A stretch of DNA of 64,000 nt from Paenibacillus vini (GTDB lineage Bacteria; Bacillota; Bacilli; Paenibacillales; Paenibacillaceae). The stretch spans positions 1 to 64,000 of the forward strand of contig NZ_BOSL01000024.1 of NCBI RefSeq assembly GCF_018403325.1. The letters run 5' to 3'. Shown one piece after another: positions 11,990 through 20,368 of the stretch (its first letter is position 1; every line of letters begins with the position of its first letter). The translations under genes were made by a program, and so were the position numbers. The notes below the pieces were generated by a model. That model worked only from the letters and a program-made list of their open reading frames with translations, made no database searches and had not been told where the DNA came from.

Positions 11990-12724
11990 CTAGGGCTTTA
12001 ACCAATTACGGATTTCATCCTTCACAAGTCGGGTGTCCCAAGGGTGGAAGAACACATGAACCCCATCATCAGCGAGCGAATAGGCATATCCGAGTTGCCC
12101 ATTTTCCATGAAGAAGACCATTTGATAATAGTCAGGATCTCCATCTTTGTTCTCAGGCGAATAGCCCGGCTTATCCGTTCCATGATCCAAGAGTTCTATG
12201 AAACGCTCCTTATCCCGATCCTTCAGTGTATTAAACGGGGCGGTCTCATCGAACCGGTACAAGGCGACGCTGGCCACCTGATCTTTTGGTATATCCTTAT
12301 ACCGTAGTCCAAGCGTTCGGGCGTGATCTTCTCCTGCATATAGACGATATCCGCCAATGGATGTCTCGTCCTTCGCAGCGATCAATTCTTCCTTGGCAAA
12401 TCCTTTGACCTGATACAGCTTCGTGCCGATTTCCAAAAAAGCGGCATCCCCGGGCTGGGTCTTATAATCAGGATTCGTAACCACATCCCCTACCTTAAAC
12501 TTCACCTCTCCTACAACCTCATCTGTGACATCGTCGGGATCACTCAACACCAATTCATACATGCCTGTGTAGGTCTGATCGTTCAGCTTCACAAAGTCGA
12601 CCCAATCAATAATCGAATTCCCTTTAATCGGATTTGAATTTGAATTTGGATTCGGTTGGATCTTTCCAGCAGAGCATCCGCCTATAATCATTGCAAAACC
12701 AAGCAGCAACGTGAATAATTTCAT
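11990..12724 (-). CDS. Putative lipoprotein of unknown function, paralogue of 1195-1848
   Basis: 244 residues from the start at 12724, chosen because AAAGGGGGG lies directly upstream and it gives the signal MKLFTLLLGFAMIIGGCS (lipobox Cys about residue 17). The upstream in-frame start adds only 14 residues. After an Asn/Pro/Ser linker the mature domain shares its layout with the lipoprotein at 1195-1848: D(F)VKLNDQTY, YELVL, VGEVKFKV, LYQVKGF, GGYRLYAG and a final helix-rich region. Function unknown; probably anchored to the outer face of the membrane. Confidence 0.74.
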   Translation of the reverse strand: MKLFTLLLGFAMIIGGCSAGKIQPNPNSNSNPIKGNSIIDWVDFVKLNDQTYTGMYELVLSDPDDVTDEVVGEVKFKVGDVVTNPDYKTQPGDAAFLEIGTKLYQVKGFAKEELIAAKDETSIGGYRLYAGEDHARTLGLRYKDIPKDQVASVALYRFDETAPFNTLKDRDKERFIELLDHGTDKPGYSPENKDGDPDYYQMVFFMENGQLGYAYSLADDGVHVFFHPWDTRLVKDEIRNWLKP

Positions 12725-12874
12725 GTTAAGCCCCCCTTTTGATACATAGACGATGGCAAGGAGCAATTTGTTCTAAGACCCGCGGCGAATTCAGCGAATT
12801 GAAAAATGAGAAGGGCATTTCATATGGAAGGTAAGGCAAACATGAAGACATGAAGGTATTAGAAAAGGGAAGGA

Positions 12875-12895
12875 GGAGCAGGAATTACCTGCTCC
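12875..12895 (-). terminator. Terminator of the MmcQ/YjbR gene
   Basis: Stem GGAGCAGG / CCTGCTCC with loop AATTA. It overlaps the last codons of the YjbR-like gene, and the minus strand continues TCCCTTTTCT. Confidence 0.7.
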
Positions 12896-13259
12896 CCCCT
12901 ATTTTTAGAAGAACCGATTCACGAGCCGCTTTGGTTAAACTGGCGAGCACCAATTCATAGGAATGATCGATCATCGCTTTCAGGTCATCCACGGCGAGGC
13001 TGCCGTCGGCGGCTACGGTGTTCCAGTGCTTTTTGTTCAGATGATAACCGGGCCGAACGCATTCATGCTGTTCCCTCAGATTGGCTGCGATAACCGGATC
13101 GCATTTCAGCGAAATTTGAACTTCATCGTCGGCTTCCGCCCGGGTAATCAGTGCAAACATTTTGCCTCCTACCTTCATAACCAGCGGCGACGGCCCGAAC
13201 GGATAATCCTCTACAGCTCCTTTCTTGGAAAGGCAATAAGCGGTGAGCTTGCTGTACAC
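12885..13259 (-). CDS. MmcQ/YjbR family protein
   Basis: A 124-residue cytoplasmic protein with the family's hallmarks: GAVEDYPFGPSPLVMKVGGKMFAL near the N-terminus, then ISLKCDP (about residue 50) and RPGYHLNKKHWNTV (about 68-81). The fold is a CyaY-like double-wing domain thought to bind DNA, but no biochemical role is established. It starts with GTG, supported by AAGGAGAG upstream. It lies 50 nt after the glutathione peroxidase gene in the same orientation and may be co-transcribed with it. Confidence 0.85.
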   Translation of the reverse strand: MYSKLTAYCLSKKGAVEDYPFGPSPLVMKVGGKMFALITRAEADDEVQISLKCDPVIAANLREQHECVRPGYHLNKKHWNTVAADGSLAVDDLKAMIDHSYELVLASLTKAARESVLLKIGGSR

Positions 13260-13309
13260 AGGTATCTCTCCTTATATTCTTGATAAACGAAATGACTCGT
13301 CATCATTAA

Positions 13310-13804
13310 TTATACACGCGCCGACTCCGTTAGCAGCTGTATGATCTCATTTTCGATTTTTTCCGGGGTTTCGTTCGGTCCAAACCGCTTCAAGACATTG
13401 CCTTCCCGGTCGATCAGAAATTTCGTGAAGTTCCACTTGATCGACTTCGATCCCAGCACGCCCCGCGCCTTATCGCTTAGATACTTGAATAGCGGATGAG
13501 CTTCGTCCCCCTTCACGTCAATCTTTGCAAAAAGAGGAAACGATACGCCAAAGTTCAGCTCACAAGCCTGGGCGATGGCCTCGTCACCCTCCTCCTCTTG
13601 GTTCGCGAACTGGCCGCATGGAAAACCAAGCACCGCGAATCCCTGGGCTCCATATTCATCATGCAGTTGTTGCAGGCCTTTAAACTGCGGAGCAAATCCA
13701 CACTTCGTCGCAGTGTTGACGATCAATAGCACTTGCCCTCTATACTCGGCCAGCGTTTTCTTTTCCCCGCGAATCGTCTTTACCTCGTAATCGTAGACAG
13801 ACAT
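13310..13804 (-). CDS. Glutathione peroxidase family (thiol peroxidase)
   Basis: A 164-residue thioredoxin-fold peroxidase. The peroxidatic residue is Cys35 (TATKCGF), not selenocysteine. The catalytic-tetrad region FPCGQF (61-66) and the KWNFTKFLIDREG motif follow. Bacillota members usually use thioredoxin and reduce hydroperoxides. The start follows GGAGGAGATCATA. It is divergent from an OhrR-type regulator whose promoter dyads lie in the 114-bp spacer, so it is probably derepressed by organic peroxide. Confidence 0.9.
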   Translation of the reverse strand: MSVYDYEVKTIRGEKKTLAEYRGQVLLIVNTATKCGFAPQFKGLQQLHDEYGAQGFAVLGFPCGQFANQEEEGDEAIAQACELNFGVSFPLFAKIDVKGDEAHPLFKYLSDKARGVLGSKSIKWNFTKFLIDREGNVLKRFGPNETPEKIENEIIQLLTESARV

Positions 13805-13843
13805 TATGATCTCCTCCGGTTAGGTTTTATAAATTAGATTTTA

Positions 13844-13897
13844 TACAATTTAATTTGATGCGTCAAATATAAGCGTGTTATAATTAGATCCAATTAT
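13844..13897. promoter_or_regulatory. ohrR promoter and OhrR-like operators
   Basis: Promoter for ohrR: TTGATG (13855-13860), 18-bp spacer, TATAAT (13879-13884). The -10 is overlapped by an imperfect 18-bp palindrome ATAATT-AGATCC-AATTAT (13880-13897). A second partial dyad TACAATT-T-AATTTGA (13844-13858) overlaps the -35 and resembles the TACAATT/AATTGTA OhrR box known in Bacillus subtilis. The layout suits autorepression plus control of the divergent peroxidase. Confidence 0.62.
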
Positions 13898-13918
13898 GTA
13901 TGTAAGGAGAATTGTTCC

Positions 13919-14368
13919 GTGATACCCGAAGACGAACTGCTCAAGCTGGAGAATCAACTATGTTTCGCTTTCTACGCCTGTTCCCGCGAGATAACGAAGC
14001 TGTACCGCCCGATCTTATCCAAACTTGGGCTTACGTATACGCAGTATATTACCCTGCTCGCGCTGTGGGAAAAAGACGGCATCGGCGTCAAAGAGCTTGG
14101 CGCCCGCCTGTATCTCGATTCAGGAACGCTTACGCCCCTGCTCAAGAAGCTGGAATCGCAGGGCCTTTTGACCCGCACCCGCAGCAAAGCCGATGAGCGC
14201 AACGTCATCATCGAGTTGACCGACGAAGGACGCGCGCTCAAGACGCGTGCTGCGGAAGTTCCCGCCCAACTGTATTCCGGCGCCGGACTCCGGCAGGAGG
14301 AACTCGAACCGCTCCGTGCGCAGCTTCAGTCCCTGCTCCGCAAGGTCGATGAAGCGGTGGAATCTTAA
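13919..14368 (+). CDS. ohrR: OhrR-type MarR-family peroxide-sensing repressor
   Basis: A 149-residue winged-helix repressor. LENQLCFAFYACSREITK at the N-terminus places the conserved redox cysteine at Cys15, as in OhrR; a second cysteine (Cys21) follows. The MarR wing is GTLTPLLKKLESQGLLTRTR...ADERNVIIELT. It starts with GTG, with AAGGAGA upstream. OhrR oxidised at the cysteine releases DNA. Here the divergent partner is a glutathione peroxidase rather than the usual ohrA. Confidence 0.9.
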   Translation: MIPEDELLKLENQLCFAFYACSREITKLYRPILSKLGLTYTQYITLLALWEKDGIGVKELGARLYLDSGTLTPLLKKLESQGLLTRTRSKADERNVIIELTDEGRALKTRAAEVPAQLYSGAGLRQEELEPLRAQLQSLLRKVDEAVES

Positions 14369-14373
14369 AGCGA

Positions 14374-14410
14374 GGCCCCTTATTTCAACCGGAAAGAGAA
14401 ATAAGGGGCC
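14374..14410. terminator. Bidirectional terminator between ohrR and the DinB gene
   Basis: 13-bp stem GGCCCCTTATTTC / GAAATAAGGGGCC (14374-14386 with 14398-14410) between convergent genes. Confidence 0.88.
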
Positions 14411-14448
14411 ATCTATTGTTTCCGGAGTTCAATCACCTTTTCAATATA

Positions 14449-14919
14449 TTAATCCCAAATCTTCGGTCTCTTCACTCCCGCGCTTCTCAAATAATCTAAA
14501 AGTTGCCCGGTATGAACCGCTTCATGGTAGGCAATTCTCAAAAGCATATCCCCTAAAGCACGGATATACCCAACGTCGCTTCGATCGATCTTTATGTTGG
14601 ATAGATCCTCCGGTGAGTAAGATCTTACGGTATCCATAAAGGCTTTCCGATATGGCTCTGAAAAGCCAAGCTCCTCTTTAAGGGTCGTAAACTCCCTTTT
14701 GTCATAGGGGGATTCATAATCAGCCACGCTTCCTTCATTCAATAAGGCAAGATGATAATAACGTTCACTATCCAAAACGTGCCGGATCATTTCTTTCACG
14801 CTCATGGCATCAGAATCCGGTCTCCAATCCAAGTATTCGGCAGGAATGCTCTCCCAAAGAATCAAACTTCTGCGGCGAATCTCTTCCAAATTCCAAACTA
14901 CACCCTCTAAAGCATTCAT
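14449..14919 (-). CDS. DinB/YfiT-like four-helix protein
   Basis: A 156-residue DinB-superfamily protein with a predicted four-helix bundle. Candidate metal-binding histidines are in MIRHVLDSERYYH (about 44-56) and AYHEAVHTGQL (about 131-141), the usual three-His pattern of the superfamily. Some members act as bacillithiol S-transferases or other thiol-dependent enzymes; the exact reaction cannot be assigned. The start follows GAGGGTGAGAGTTA. It is a single gene, convergent with ohrR. Confidence 0.85.
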   Translation of the reverse strand: MNALEGVVWNLEEIRRRSLILWESIPAEYLDWRPDSDAMSVKEMIRHVLDSERYYHLALLNEGSVADYESPYDKREFTTLKEELGFSEPYRKAFMDTVRSYSPEDLSNIKIDRSDVGYIRALGDMLLRIAYHEAVHTGQLLDYLRSAGVKRPKIWD

Positions 14920-15039
14920 TAACTCTCACCCTCTCCATCCAAATGTTATCTCATTATTTTATCAGAACTTATGTTCGCAAAACAAACTAAAGGCAATCCG
15001 TGAGGTTCGTAGCTATCCTCAATTATAGAAACGGCAAAT

Positions 15040-15076
15040 AAGGATGCCCCGGAAGCATTAGCTTCAAGACATCCTT
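15040..15076 (-). terminator. Terminator of the first ABC transporter operon
   Basis: Nested stem AAGGATG...CATCCTT with inner GAAGC...GCTTC. It lies 45 nt after the stop of the last permease gene. The T-tract on the minus strand is weak (ATTTGCC). Confidence 0.65.
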
Positions 15077-15120
15077 AGGAAAGTCGGTGTAGTATCGGCC
15101 GGATTAACGGCTTGATGGCC

Positions 15121-15975
15121 TTATTCTTTGACGCCTCCCAGCGCTACGCCTGCGATAATATACCGGGATAACAGGAAGTACACCACAAACAGCGGTAACG
15201 CCGTCAAGGCCAGCCCCATATAAATCGAGCCGAATTCCGTCTTGTAAATATCGCCGCGCAGCAAGCTTACCATGATCGGCATCGTATATTTTTCTTTCTG
15301 TGTCAGGAGAATCAGCGGCATGAACAGGTTGTTCCAGTTTGCCACAAAGGCAAAGATGGCCTGGGTCGCCACGGCCGGAATCATCAGCGGCAGAATAATG
15401 CGGTTGAATGTCTTGAATTCACCGGACCCGTCCACACGCGCTGCTTCCACGATCTCTATCGACAGAGTTGCGAGCAGATACTGACGCATGAAGAAGACTA
15501 CCGCTGGCGCTGCAATCGCAGGAAGAATCAGCGGAAGAAAGTTATTCGTCCAATGCAATTTATACATGAACTGATAAAAACCGATGGCGCTTGCCTGGGA
15601 TGGAATCAACATTACACACAGGATAAAGGTAAAGAATGGCTTACGCAGCTTCCAGTCATAAGTCACAAGTCCATAGGCGGCTAACGATGAGAAATAGACC
15701 GTCAGGATCGTTGCCGATCCGGAAATAATAAACGAATTCAGGAACCCTCGAATCGGGTCGAAACTCTTTTCAAGCAGTACCTGCAAATTGCTCATAAAGT
15801 GGCTTGAAGGCAGCAGAGAGAGCCCGCTTTGGATCTCCGCCGTAGAGCGCGTGGCGTTTACAAACATGATCCAAAACGGAAGGATGCTTAGGAGAGCCAA
15901 CAGGATACAGACGATATAAATAATCGTCCTGCTTATTTTTAAATTCACGGCTCCACTTTTCGGGCTGTTATCCAT
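15121..15975 (-). CDS. Carbohydrate ABC transporter permease (MalG type)
   Basis: A 284-residue inner-membrane permease with six predicted helices. The cytoplasmic EAA loop for the ATPase is EAARVDGSGEFKTFNRIILPLM (about 178-199), and the C-terminus GVALGGVKE is typical of the family. Its start overlaps the end of the upstream permease by 8 nt, with GGGAGG as its own binding site. It works with the permease at 15968-16951 and the binding protein at 17014-18438. No ATPase is present; such systems share an MsmX-type ATPase encoded elsewhere. Confidence 0.93.
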   Translation of the reverse strand: MDNSPKSGAVNLKISRTIIYIVCILLALLSILPFWIMFVNATRSTAEIQSGLSLLPSSHFMSNLQVLLEKSFDPIRGFLNSFIISGSATILTVYFSSLAAYGLVTYDWKLRKPFFTFILCVMLIPSQASAIGFYQFMYKLHWTNNFLPLILPAIAAPAVVFFMRQYLLATLSIEIVEAARVDGSGEFKTFNRIILPLMIPAVATQAIFAFVANWNNLFMPLILLTQKEKYTMPIMVSLLRGDIYKTEFGSIYMGLALTALPLFVVYFLLSRYIIAGVALGGVKE

Positions 15976-16951
15976 GATGTGTCATACCTCCCTCTTTGTT
16001 GCTTCTTGCAGACTTTCTAAGCTTCTTTTCCGCCTTCTTCAATCTTTCAGCATCACGGTCGCGCATCAGGTAGAACACCACTGCGGACAATATCCCTGCA
16101 ATAACGAACATAATCATGCTCGCCGCTGCAGCGCGATTATACAAATAGCTGCCCTTGAACGCTTGCCCATATATGAACATAGATGTTGTCATCGTTGATT
16201 CGTCCGGTCCGCCCAAAAGGAACAACTGCGGAATATCGAACATGGTCAAACCACCGATCATCGATGTGATGAGGGTGAATAGCAAAATCGTCCGGAGACT
16301 CGGCAGCGTGATGCGAAAGAAGGTTTGAAACCCGCTTGCTCCGTCAATCGCCGCAGACTCAAATAGGGCGGGATTAATACCCATAACGCCCGCAATAAGG
16401 ATGATCATAGTGTTTCCGTACCACATCCAGAACTGAATGAAGGCAACAATTCCTCGAGCAGTCGTCTTGTCCTGAAGAAAGTTAATTGGAGCATCGGACC
16501 ATCCCAGCAATTGAATCAAGCTATTTATAGGTCCCATTGGATAGGCAAATAGTGTGCCGAAGAGTATGGCGATCGTACTCGCAGTAATAATATTCGGCAT
16601 ATAAAGCAGTACTTTGAACGCCCCTTGCCCCTTAATGTTGAGCCGTTTGTTCGTGAACCAAGCCGTTAGCAGGAGCGCGAGAAGGATTTGAGGAACGAAA
16701 TTGACGATCCAGAGCAAACCCGTGTTGAGCAGAGACTTCCGGAAAGAGACGTTATCAAAAAGGAGGTCTTTAAAATTTTTAAAAGGATCATCCAGAATAT
16801 GAATCGGTTTTGGAATTAACCCCTGCATATCGGTGAATCCGATGGCTGCGGTATATAAAATGGGATACAGCGAGAAAATCAAGAATGCCAGGACGAACGG
16901 CAAGGTAAAGATATAGCCGAATTTCGAGTAGTTCACACCTTTGCGGCGCAT
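15968..16951 (-). CDS. Sugar ABC transporter permease (MalF type)
   Basis: A 327-residue membrane protein with six predicted helices and the EAA loop ESAAIDGASGFQTFFRITLPSL (about 217-238). An unusually charged C-terminal tail (RDRDAERLKKAEKKLRKSAR) follows. GAGGTGAGAGC precedes the start. A stem-loop separates it from the upstream binding-protein gene. Given the neighbouring Aga-type genes, the cargo may be GalNAc or a GalNAc-containing sugar, but that rests only on position. Confidence 0.93.
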   Translation of the reverse strand: MRRKGVNYSKFGYIFTLPFVLAFLIFSLYPILYTAAIGFTDMQGLIPKPIHILDDPFKNFKDLLFDNVSFRKSLLNTGLLWIVNFVPQILLALLLTAWFTNKRLNIKGQGAFKVLLYMPNIITASTIAILFGTLFAYPMGPINSLIQLLGWSDAPINFLQDKTTARGIVAFIQFWMWYGNTMIILIAGVMGINPALFESAAIDGASGFQTFFRITLPSLRTILLFTLITSMIGGLTMFDIPQLFLLGGPDESTMTTSMFIYGQAFKGSYLYNRAAAASMIMFVIAGILSAVVFYLMRDRDAERLKKAEKKLRKSARSNKEGGMTHHG

Positions 16952-16977
16952 GCTCTCACCTCTTTAATGGATATGAA

Positions 16978-17000
16978 GGGGCGGGATAATCCCCCGCCCC
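16978..17000 (-). other. Intercistronic stem-loop between binding-protein and permease genes
   Basis: GGGGCGGG / CCCGCCCC (16978-16985 with 16993-17000), 14 nt past the binding-protein stop codon and without a T-tract toward the permease. In Mal-type operons such hairpins protect the upstream message and give excess binding protein; the same role is inferred here. Confidence 0.7.
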
Positions 17001-17013
17001 CTAGACCGATTTC

Positions 17014-18438
17014 TTATTCGCTATCGATGTTAAGTTGGTCTTTGACCTGTTGTTTGAAGGTGGCGAGGGCTTCGTCGCGTGTCTTGTTGCCTGCGGTGTA
17101 TTCGCGTACTTGGTCGCGCCATATCATGTTAATCGATTCGTCATACTGGGTTAAGTTCTTACCGGATGCATTGGCATTCGCCGGAACGAACACGTCGAAC
17201 ATGTTTTGCCCGCCGAGCAACGGAATCTCGCCGTTGGACTTCGACATGACGACGGAGGATGCAACGCTATCCTTCGTGCCTTGCTCGCCTTCCTTCATCG
17301 TGCCGTTAGCCCAGAAATATTGGAGTCCGGTTTCGGAGGTATCGAGCGTTACCCAGTTGATAAAGTCAGCAACAGCCTTTTTCTTGGCGTCGTTCTTGGT
17401 TACATCCTTGTTGGCGAGCAACCAAGTGCCACCCCAGAAGAAACCAGTCGGCGGCTCGGTAACAGCCCAGTCGCCATTCGTGTCTTTCACTTGATCCTTC
17501 ATCGTATAGTTAATGAGCCAGGCAGGACCGAAGAAACCGAAGATTGGTTGTGCACCGGTGCCGGACATATCAGCGAACCATGACTCCTGCCAGTCACGCG
17601 TATCGTTATGATACCCGTTATCTTTCAGCTTCTTGGCAAGATCGAGGAACTCTTCGCGCTTCGGATCAATATGAAGCTTTCCGTCGACAATCCATCCTTT
17701 GTCGGAACTATTCTCAATTGCGTGCCATATATCTCCGTCGCCGGAAATGATGCCGTATCCTTTGGCTTTCAGCTTCTCAGCTGCTCCGAAAAACTTGTCC
17801 CAGCCAGGTCCTATTTCATTTTTGATCGTTGCCGGATCATCCGTTCCGAACACATCCTTGGCAAGCGAGCGCCGGTAGATAAAGGCGCCGCCGGTCGCTT
17901 GATAGCCGAGGGCCTTCACTTCGCCGTCTTTGCTGCCGATATCAACCGAGTATTGAGCAATCCCCGCATCCTTAACCTTTTGAGCGTCAAGGCCCAGGTC
18001 CGCATAGTTTGCGGCATAGCTGGATGCATCTCCCTGCGTGTACTTGAGGACGAACGCCGCTTCGGCTGCATAAATATCCGGAGCGTCTTTTCCGCCACCC
18101 GCCAAGGCTTGGTCAAGAGCAGGCTGATAAGCGCCATCGGTAGTTGCGATTACTGTAGTTTTGAATTCCACATTTGCGTCGGGATGGACTTCCAAATACT
18201 TTTTGGTCATGTTCGGAATCTCATCCGTAAAGCTCCAGAGGTTAATAGTGACCTTCTCGCCACTGCCCTTGGATTCTCCGGAAGTGTTGTTGGTTTTTGC
18301 GGGTTGGTTGGAGTCTGCTGTGGAATTGGTAGTTTTTGAGTTACCGCCACATGCCGCAAGAGCGGATGTCATCACGAGCATTGCAGAAATTACGATTAGA
18401 AAACGTTTCATGCCTTTCATGCCTTTCATGCGTTTCAT
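17014..18438 (-). CDS. Extracellular sugar-binding lipoprotein (ABC, family 1)
   Basis: A 474-residue lipoprotein: signal MKRMKGMKGMKRFLIVISAM, lipobox LAACGG (Cys about residue 30), Ser/Thr/Asn linker, then a two-lobed binding fold (INLWSFTDEIPNMTKKYLE...). The start follows GGGAGG. The N-terminus is built from four 9-nt repeats each coding MK(R/G), giving several in-frame ATGs; only the first has a good binding site. It heads the importer operon, with a cre-like site 38-51 nt upstream. Substrate is inferred from the adjoining catabolic genes only. Confidence 0.92.
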   Translation of the reverse strand: MKRMKGMKGMKRFLIVISAMLVMTSALAACGGNSKTTNSTADSNQPAKTNNTSGESKGSGEKVTINLWSFTDEIPNMTKKYLEVHPDANVEFKTTVIATTDGAYQPALDQALAGGGKDAPDIYAAEAAFVLKYTQGDASSYAANYADLGLDAQKVKDAGIAQYSVDIGSKDGEVKALGYQATGGAFIYRRSLAKDVFGTDDPATIKNEIGPGWDKFFGAAEKLKAKGYGIISGDGDIWHAIENSSDKGWIVDGKLHIDPKREEFLDLAKKLKDNGYHNDTRDWQESWFADMSGTGAQPIFGFFGPAWLINYTMKDQVKDTNGDWAVTEPPTGFFWGGTWLLANKDVTKNDAKKKAVADFINWVTLDTSETGLQYFWANGTMKEGEQGTKDSVASSVVMSKSNGEIPLLGGQNMFDVFVPANANASGKNLTQYDESINMIWRDQVREYTAGNKTRDEALATFKQQVKDQLNIDSE

Positions 18439-18475
18439 ACTTTGCCTCCCCCTTTATATTTGTTCCTCGGTTTTT

Positions 18476-18489
18476 TGTAACCGCATTCA
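18476..18489. promoter_or_regulatory. cre-like site upstream of the first importer operon
   Basis: TGTAACCGCATTCA matches the catabolite-responsive consensus TGWAANCGNTNWCA at all but one position. It lies close upstream of the binding-protein start, so CcpA repression is plausible. Confidence 0.5.
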
Positions 18490-18580
18490 TAATTATATTG
18501 CCGATGGTTCTTAGACATAAGGGAACGTTCATTGGGAATAATTCCACTATTTTTAGATTCCGTTACTCCCTCTGAAATGA

Positions 18581-18621
18581 AGAATAGCCTCACCCCCAGT
18601 GAAAGAGGGTGAGGCTATTCT
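18581..18621. terminator. Terminator behind the 18641-19219 lipoprotein gene
   Basis: 15-bp stem AGAATAGCCTCACCC / GGGTGAGGCTATTCT. It lies 20 nt past the lipoprotein stop codon and separates it from the importer operon. The T-tract is poor, but the stem is long and perfect. Confidence 0.8.
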
Positions 18622-18640
18622 ATAAGACTGAGGAAATCTA

Positions 18641-19219
18641 TTAATCATCCAGCTCTACGCTTTGAATATTTCCGTCCGCATCGACGTTCCACTCGATTTC
18701 AACGCCTTGTTTCAACCCGAGATGATCATCGTCTTCAATCACAATCGTGTCCGGAATTGTAATTGTTTTCTGTTCTCCCTGATCAACTTGAACAGTAACC
18801 TTTTTGCCGTCCGCCTTCAGGATCGTTCCTTCATATTCCAGATTCAGCACGACAATACCGCCGTTGGCATCCGTAATCGTTACCCGCTTGCCGCCGTCGG
18901 TAAGCAGTTCGATCTTTTTATGATAATTATTTTTCAGCGTAATATCTTGAATTGTCTTTTTAACCTTCACGCCTGAAGGGAGACCTTCCGTTTCCAAGGT
19001 AGCTGTCTTGTCGTTCTCCTGCGGATTGGACTGTTCCGCCGAGTTATTGGCATTCGATCCGCTCGTGGCCGGGGCTTCCGTAGTAGGTGCTGACGCCTTT
19101 TCCGGTGCCTCGGATTGCGGCTTATTGGTGCAGCCGGCTAGAGAAATACTGGCACAAATAATCAGAAGAAGCGTGGCTGTTTTTAAACCTCGTCCAATGC
19201 TGGATTTAACTTGTAACAT
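18641..19219 (-). CDS. Putative lipoprotein of unknown function
   Basis: 192 residues: lipoprotein signal with LAGCTN (Cys about residue 30), a long Pro/Ala/Thr/Ser/Asn-rich spacer (about 31-78), then a small beta-rich domain made of short strands (VKKTIQDITLK, RVTITDANGGIVVLNLEYEG, KKVTVQVDQGEQKTITIPDT, EIEWNVDADGNIQSVELDD) that looks like an OB-fold or repeat barrel. The start follows GGAGGTATAAG. It lies between the importer operon and the DeoR gene but has its own terminator on each side, so it may be an unrelated bystander. I do not recognise the family. Confidence 0.75.
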   Translation of the reverse strand: MLQVKSSIGRGLKTATLLLIICASISLAGCTNKPQSEAPEKASAPTTEAPATSGSNANNSAEQSNPQENDKTATLETEGLPSGVKVKKTIQDITLKNNYHKKIELLTDGGKRVTITDANGGIVVLNLEYEGTILKADGKKVTVQVDQGEQKTITIPDTIVIEDDDHLGLKQGVEIEWNVDADGNIQSVELDD

Positions 19220-19390
19220 CTTATACCTCCGTAGTGTTTGGCATGGTGTATTAACAAAATTAGTCTTTACCTAATTTTAAGTATTATATATGAAGTCGTT
19301 TGAAAATAAAAAAAGAGGACCGCCCTTTGACATCCCAGACCACGATTGAAAGTCATAAAATAGTTCACACGAATAGCTTCGTCCCAGCAA

Positions 19391-19420
19391 AAACAAAAGG
19401 GCTCCGTCAGGACGGGGCCC
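19391..19420 (-). terminator. Terminator of the Aga-type operon
   Basis: Stem GGGCCCCGT / ACGGAGCCC (minus strand, one wobble pair) followed by TTTTGTTTTT. It lies about 30 nt past the DeoR stop codon. The rest of 19220-19450 shows nothing coding. Confidence 0.85.
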
Positions 19421-19450
19421 CTCTTATTATATAGTTGCGCAAACGGCGAG

Positions 19451-20254
19451 CTAAGCTTGATGGACAACATCTTCAACCGCTGTATAGATCGCAATCTGCT
19501 GATCTTTGCATGCTTCTTCAAACCAGCCTTCCGGCTGCTTGTTTGTAATAATCCCCGTTGCCCGCTGCAATGGAATAATCGTGAAGAGCGCGCTCTTCTC
19601 AAGCTTGCTTTGGTCGAATACGGCATACACTTCGCTTGAACGTCCGATCAGAAGCTGGGCAATGCGGGCCTCCAGCTCGGAATGCATCGTAAATCCATGC
19701 GCTTGAGAGACTCCGTCTACGCCAAGGAACATTTTCGTTACGTTAATCTTCTCAATGACACTTTCCGCAAGCGGGCCGCTAAGCTCGTAACTCTTGGCAC
19801 GCATGACGCCGCCAATGACAACGACTTGAACCCCATCGGCATCTGCCAGCTCGGAAGCGATGTTCACCGCGTTGGTGACAATCGTGATGTTCCGGTGCTT
19901 CTTCAAGGCTCTGGCGATAAAAAAGGTGGTCGTACCACCGGTAAGACAAACGATGTCTCCCTCTTCCACCAGTTCCGCCGCCACCTCAGCGATCCGTTCT
20001 TTACCTTGCCGCTGAAAAAAGCGTTTATCCGCAAAGGGCAATTCCGATGTCGACTGCATGAGCGACCCTTCATAAATGGCGCCCCCGATCGTACGAATGA
20101 TTTGCCCCGATTTCTCCAATAAATCAAGATCACGTCGTGCGGTAGCTTCCGAGCACCCAATGTTCTCGATAATTTCCTGAATCGATATTTTCCCGTGCAA
20201 TTTAATGAGTTCCAGAAGTTTGGACCTGCGCAACTCACTCTTTGAGTATTCCAT
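19451..20254 (-). CDS. DeoR-family regulator of the GalNAc-type pathway
   Basis: 267 residues from the start at 20254 (MEYSKSELRRSKLLEL), supported by AAAGGAGAGAGTC; an in-frame ORF upstream adds 27 residues without a binding site. N-terminal winged helix with the DeoR signature IIENIGCSEATARRDLDLLE, then a DeoR sugar-phosphate-sensing domain (GDIVCLTGGTTTFFIARAL...IGGVMRAKSYELSGPLAE...FLGVDGVS). The effector is likely a pathway sugar phosphate. It is the last gene of the nagA operon and is likely to bind the repeat array at 24464-24628. It resembles AgaR in role. Confidence 0.9.
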   Translation of the reverse strand: MEYSKSELRRSKLLELIKLHGKISIQEIIENIGCSEATARRDLDLLEKSGQIIRTIGGAIYEGSLMQSTSELPFADKRFFQRQGKERIAEVAAELVEEGDIVCLTGGTTTFFIARALKKHRNITIVTNAVNIASELADADGVQVVVIGGVMRAKSYELSGPLAESVIEKINVTKMFLGVDGVSQAHGFTMHSELEARIAQLLIGRSSEVYAVFDQSKLEKSALFTIIPLQRATGIITNKQPEGWFEEACKDQQIAIYTAVEDVVHQA

Positions 20255-20368
20255 GACTCTCTCCTTTGATGACATTGCGTCATCCATACTAATCCTAATT
20301 TTGTAGGATGAAGGACTAAATTGCAAGTAGGCCAATTCGATGGCAAAATTACGAGCGAACCATAAGGA

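Noticed and set aside
20255-20335. 27-residue extension of the DeoR regulator
   Set aside because: The ATG at 20254 has AAAGGAGAG at the right distance and matches the family's usual N-terminus.
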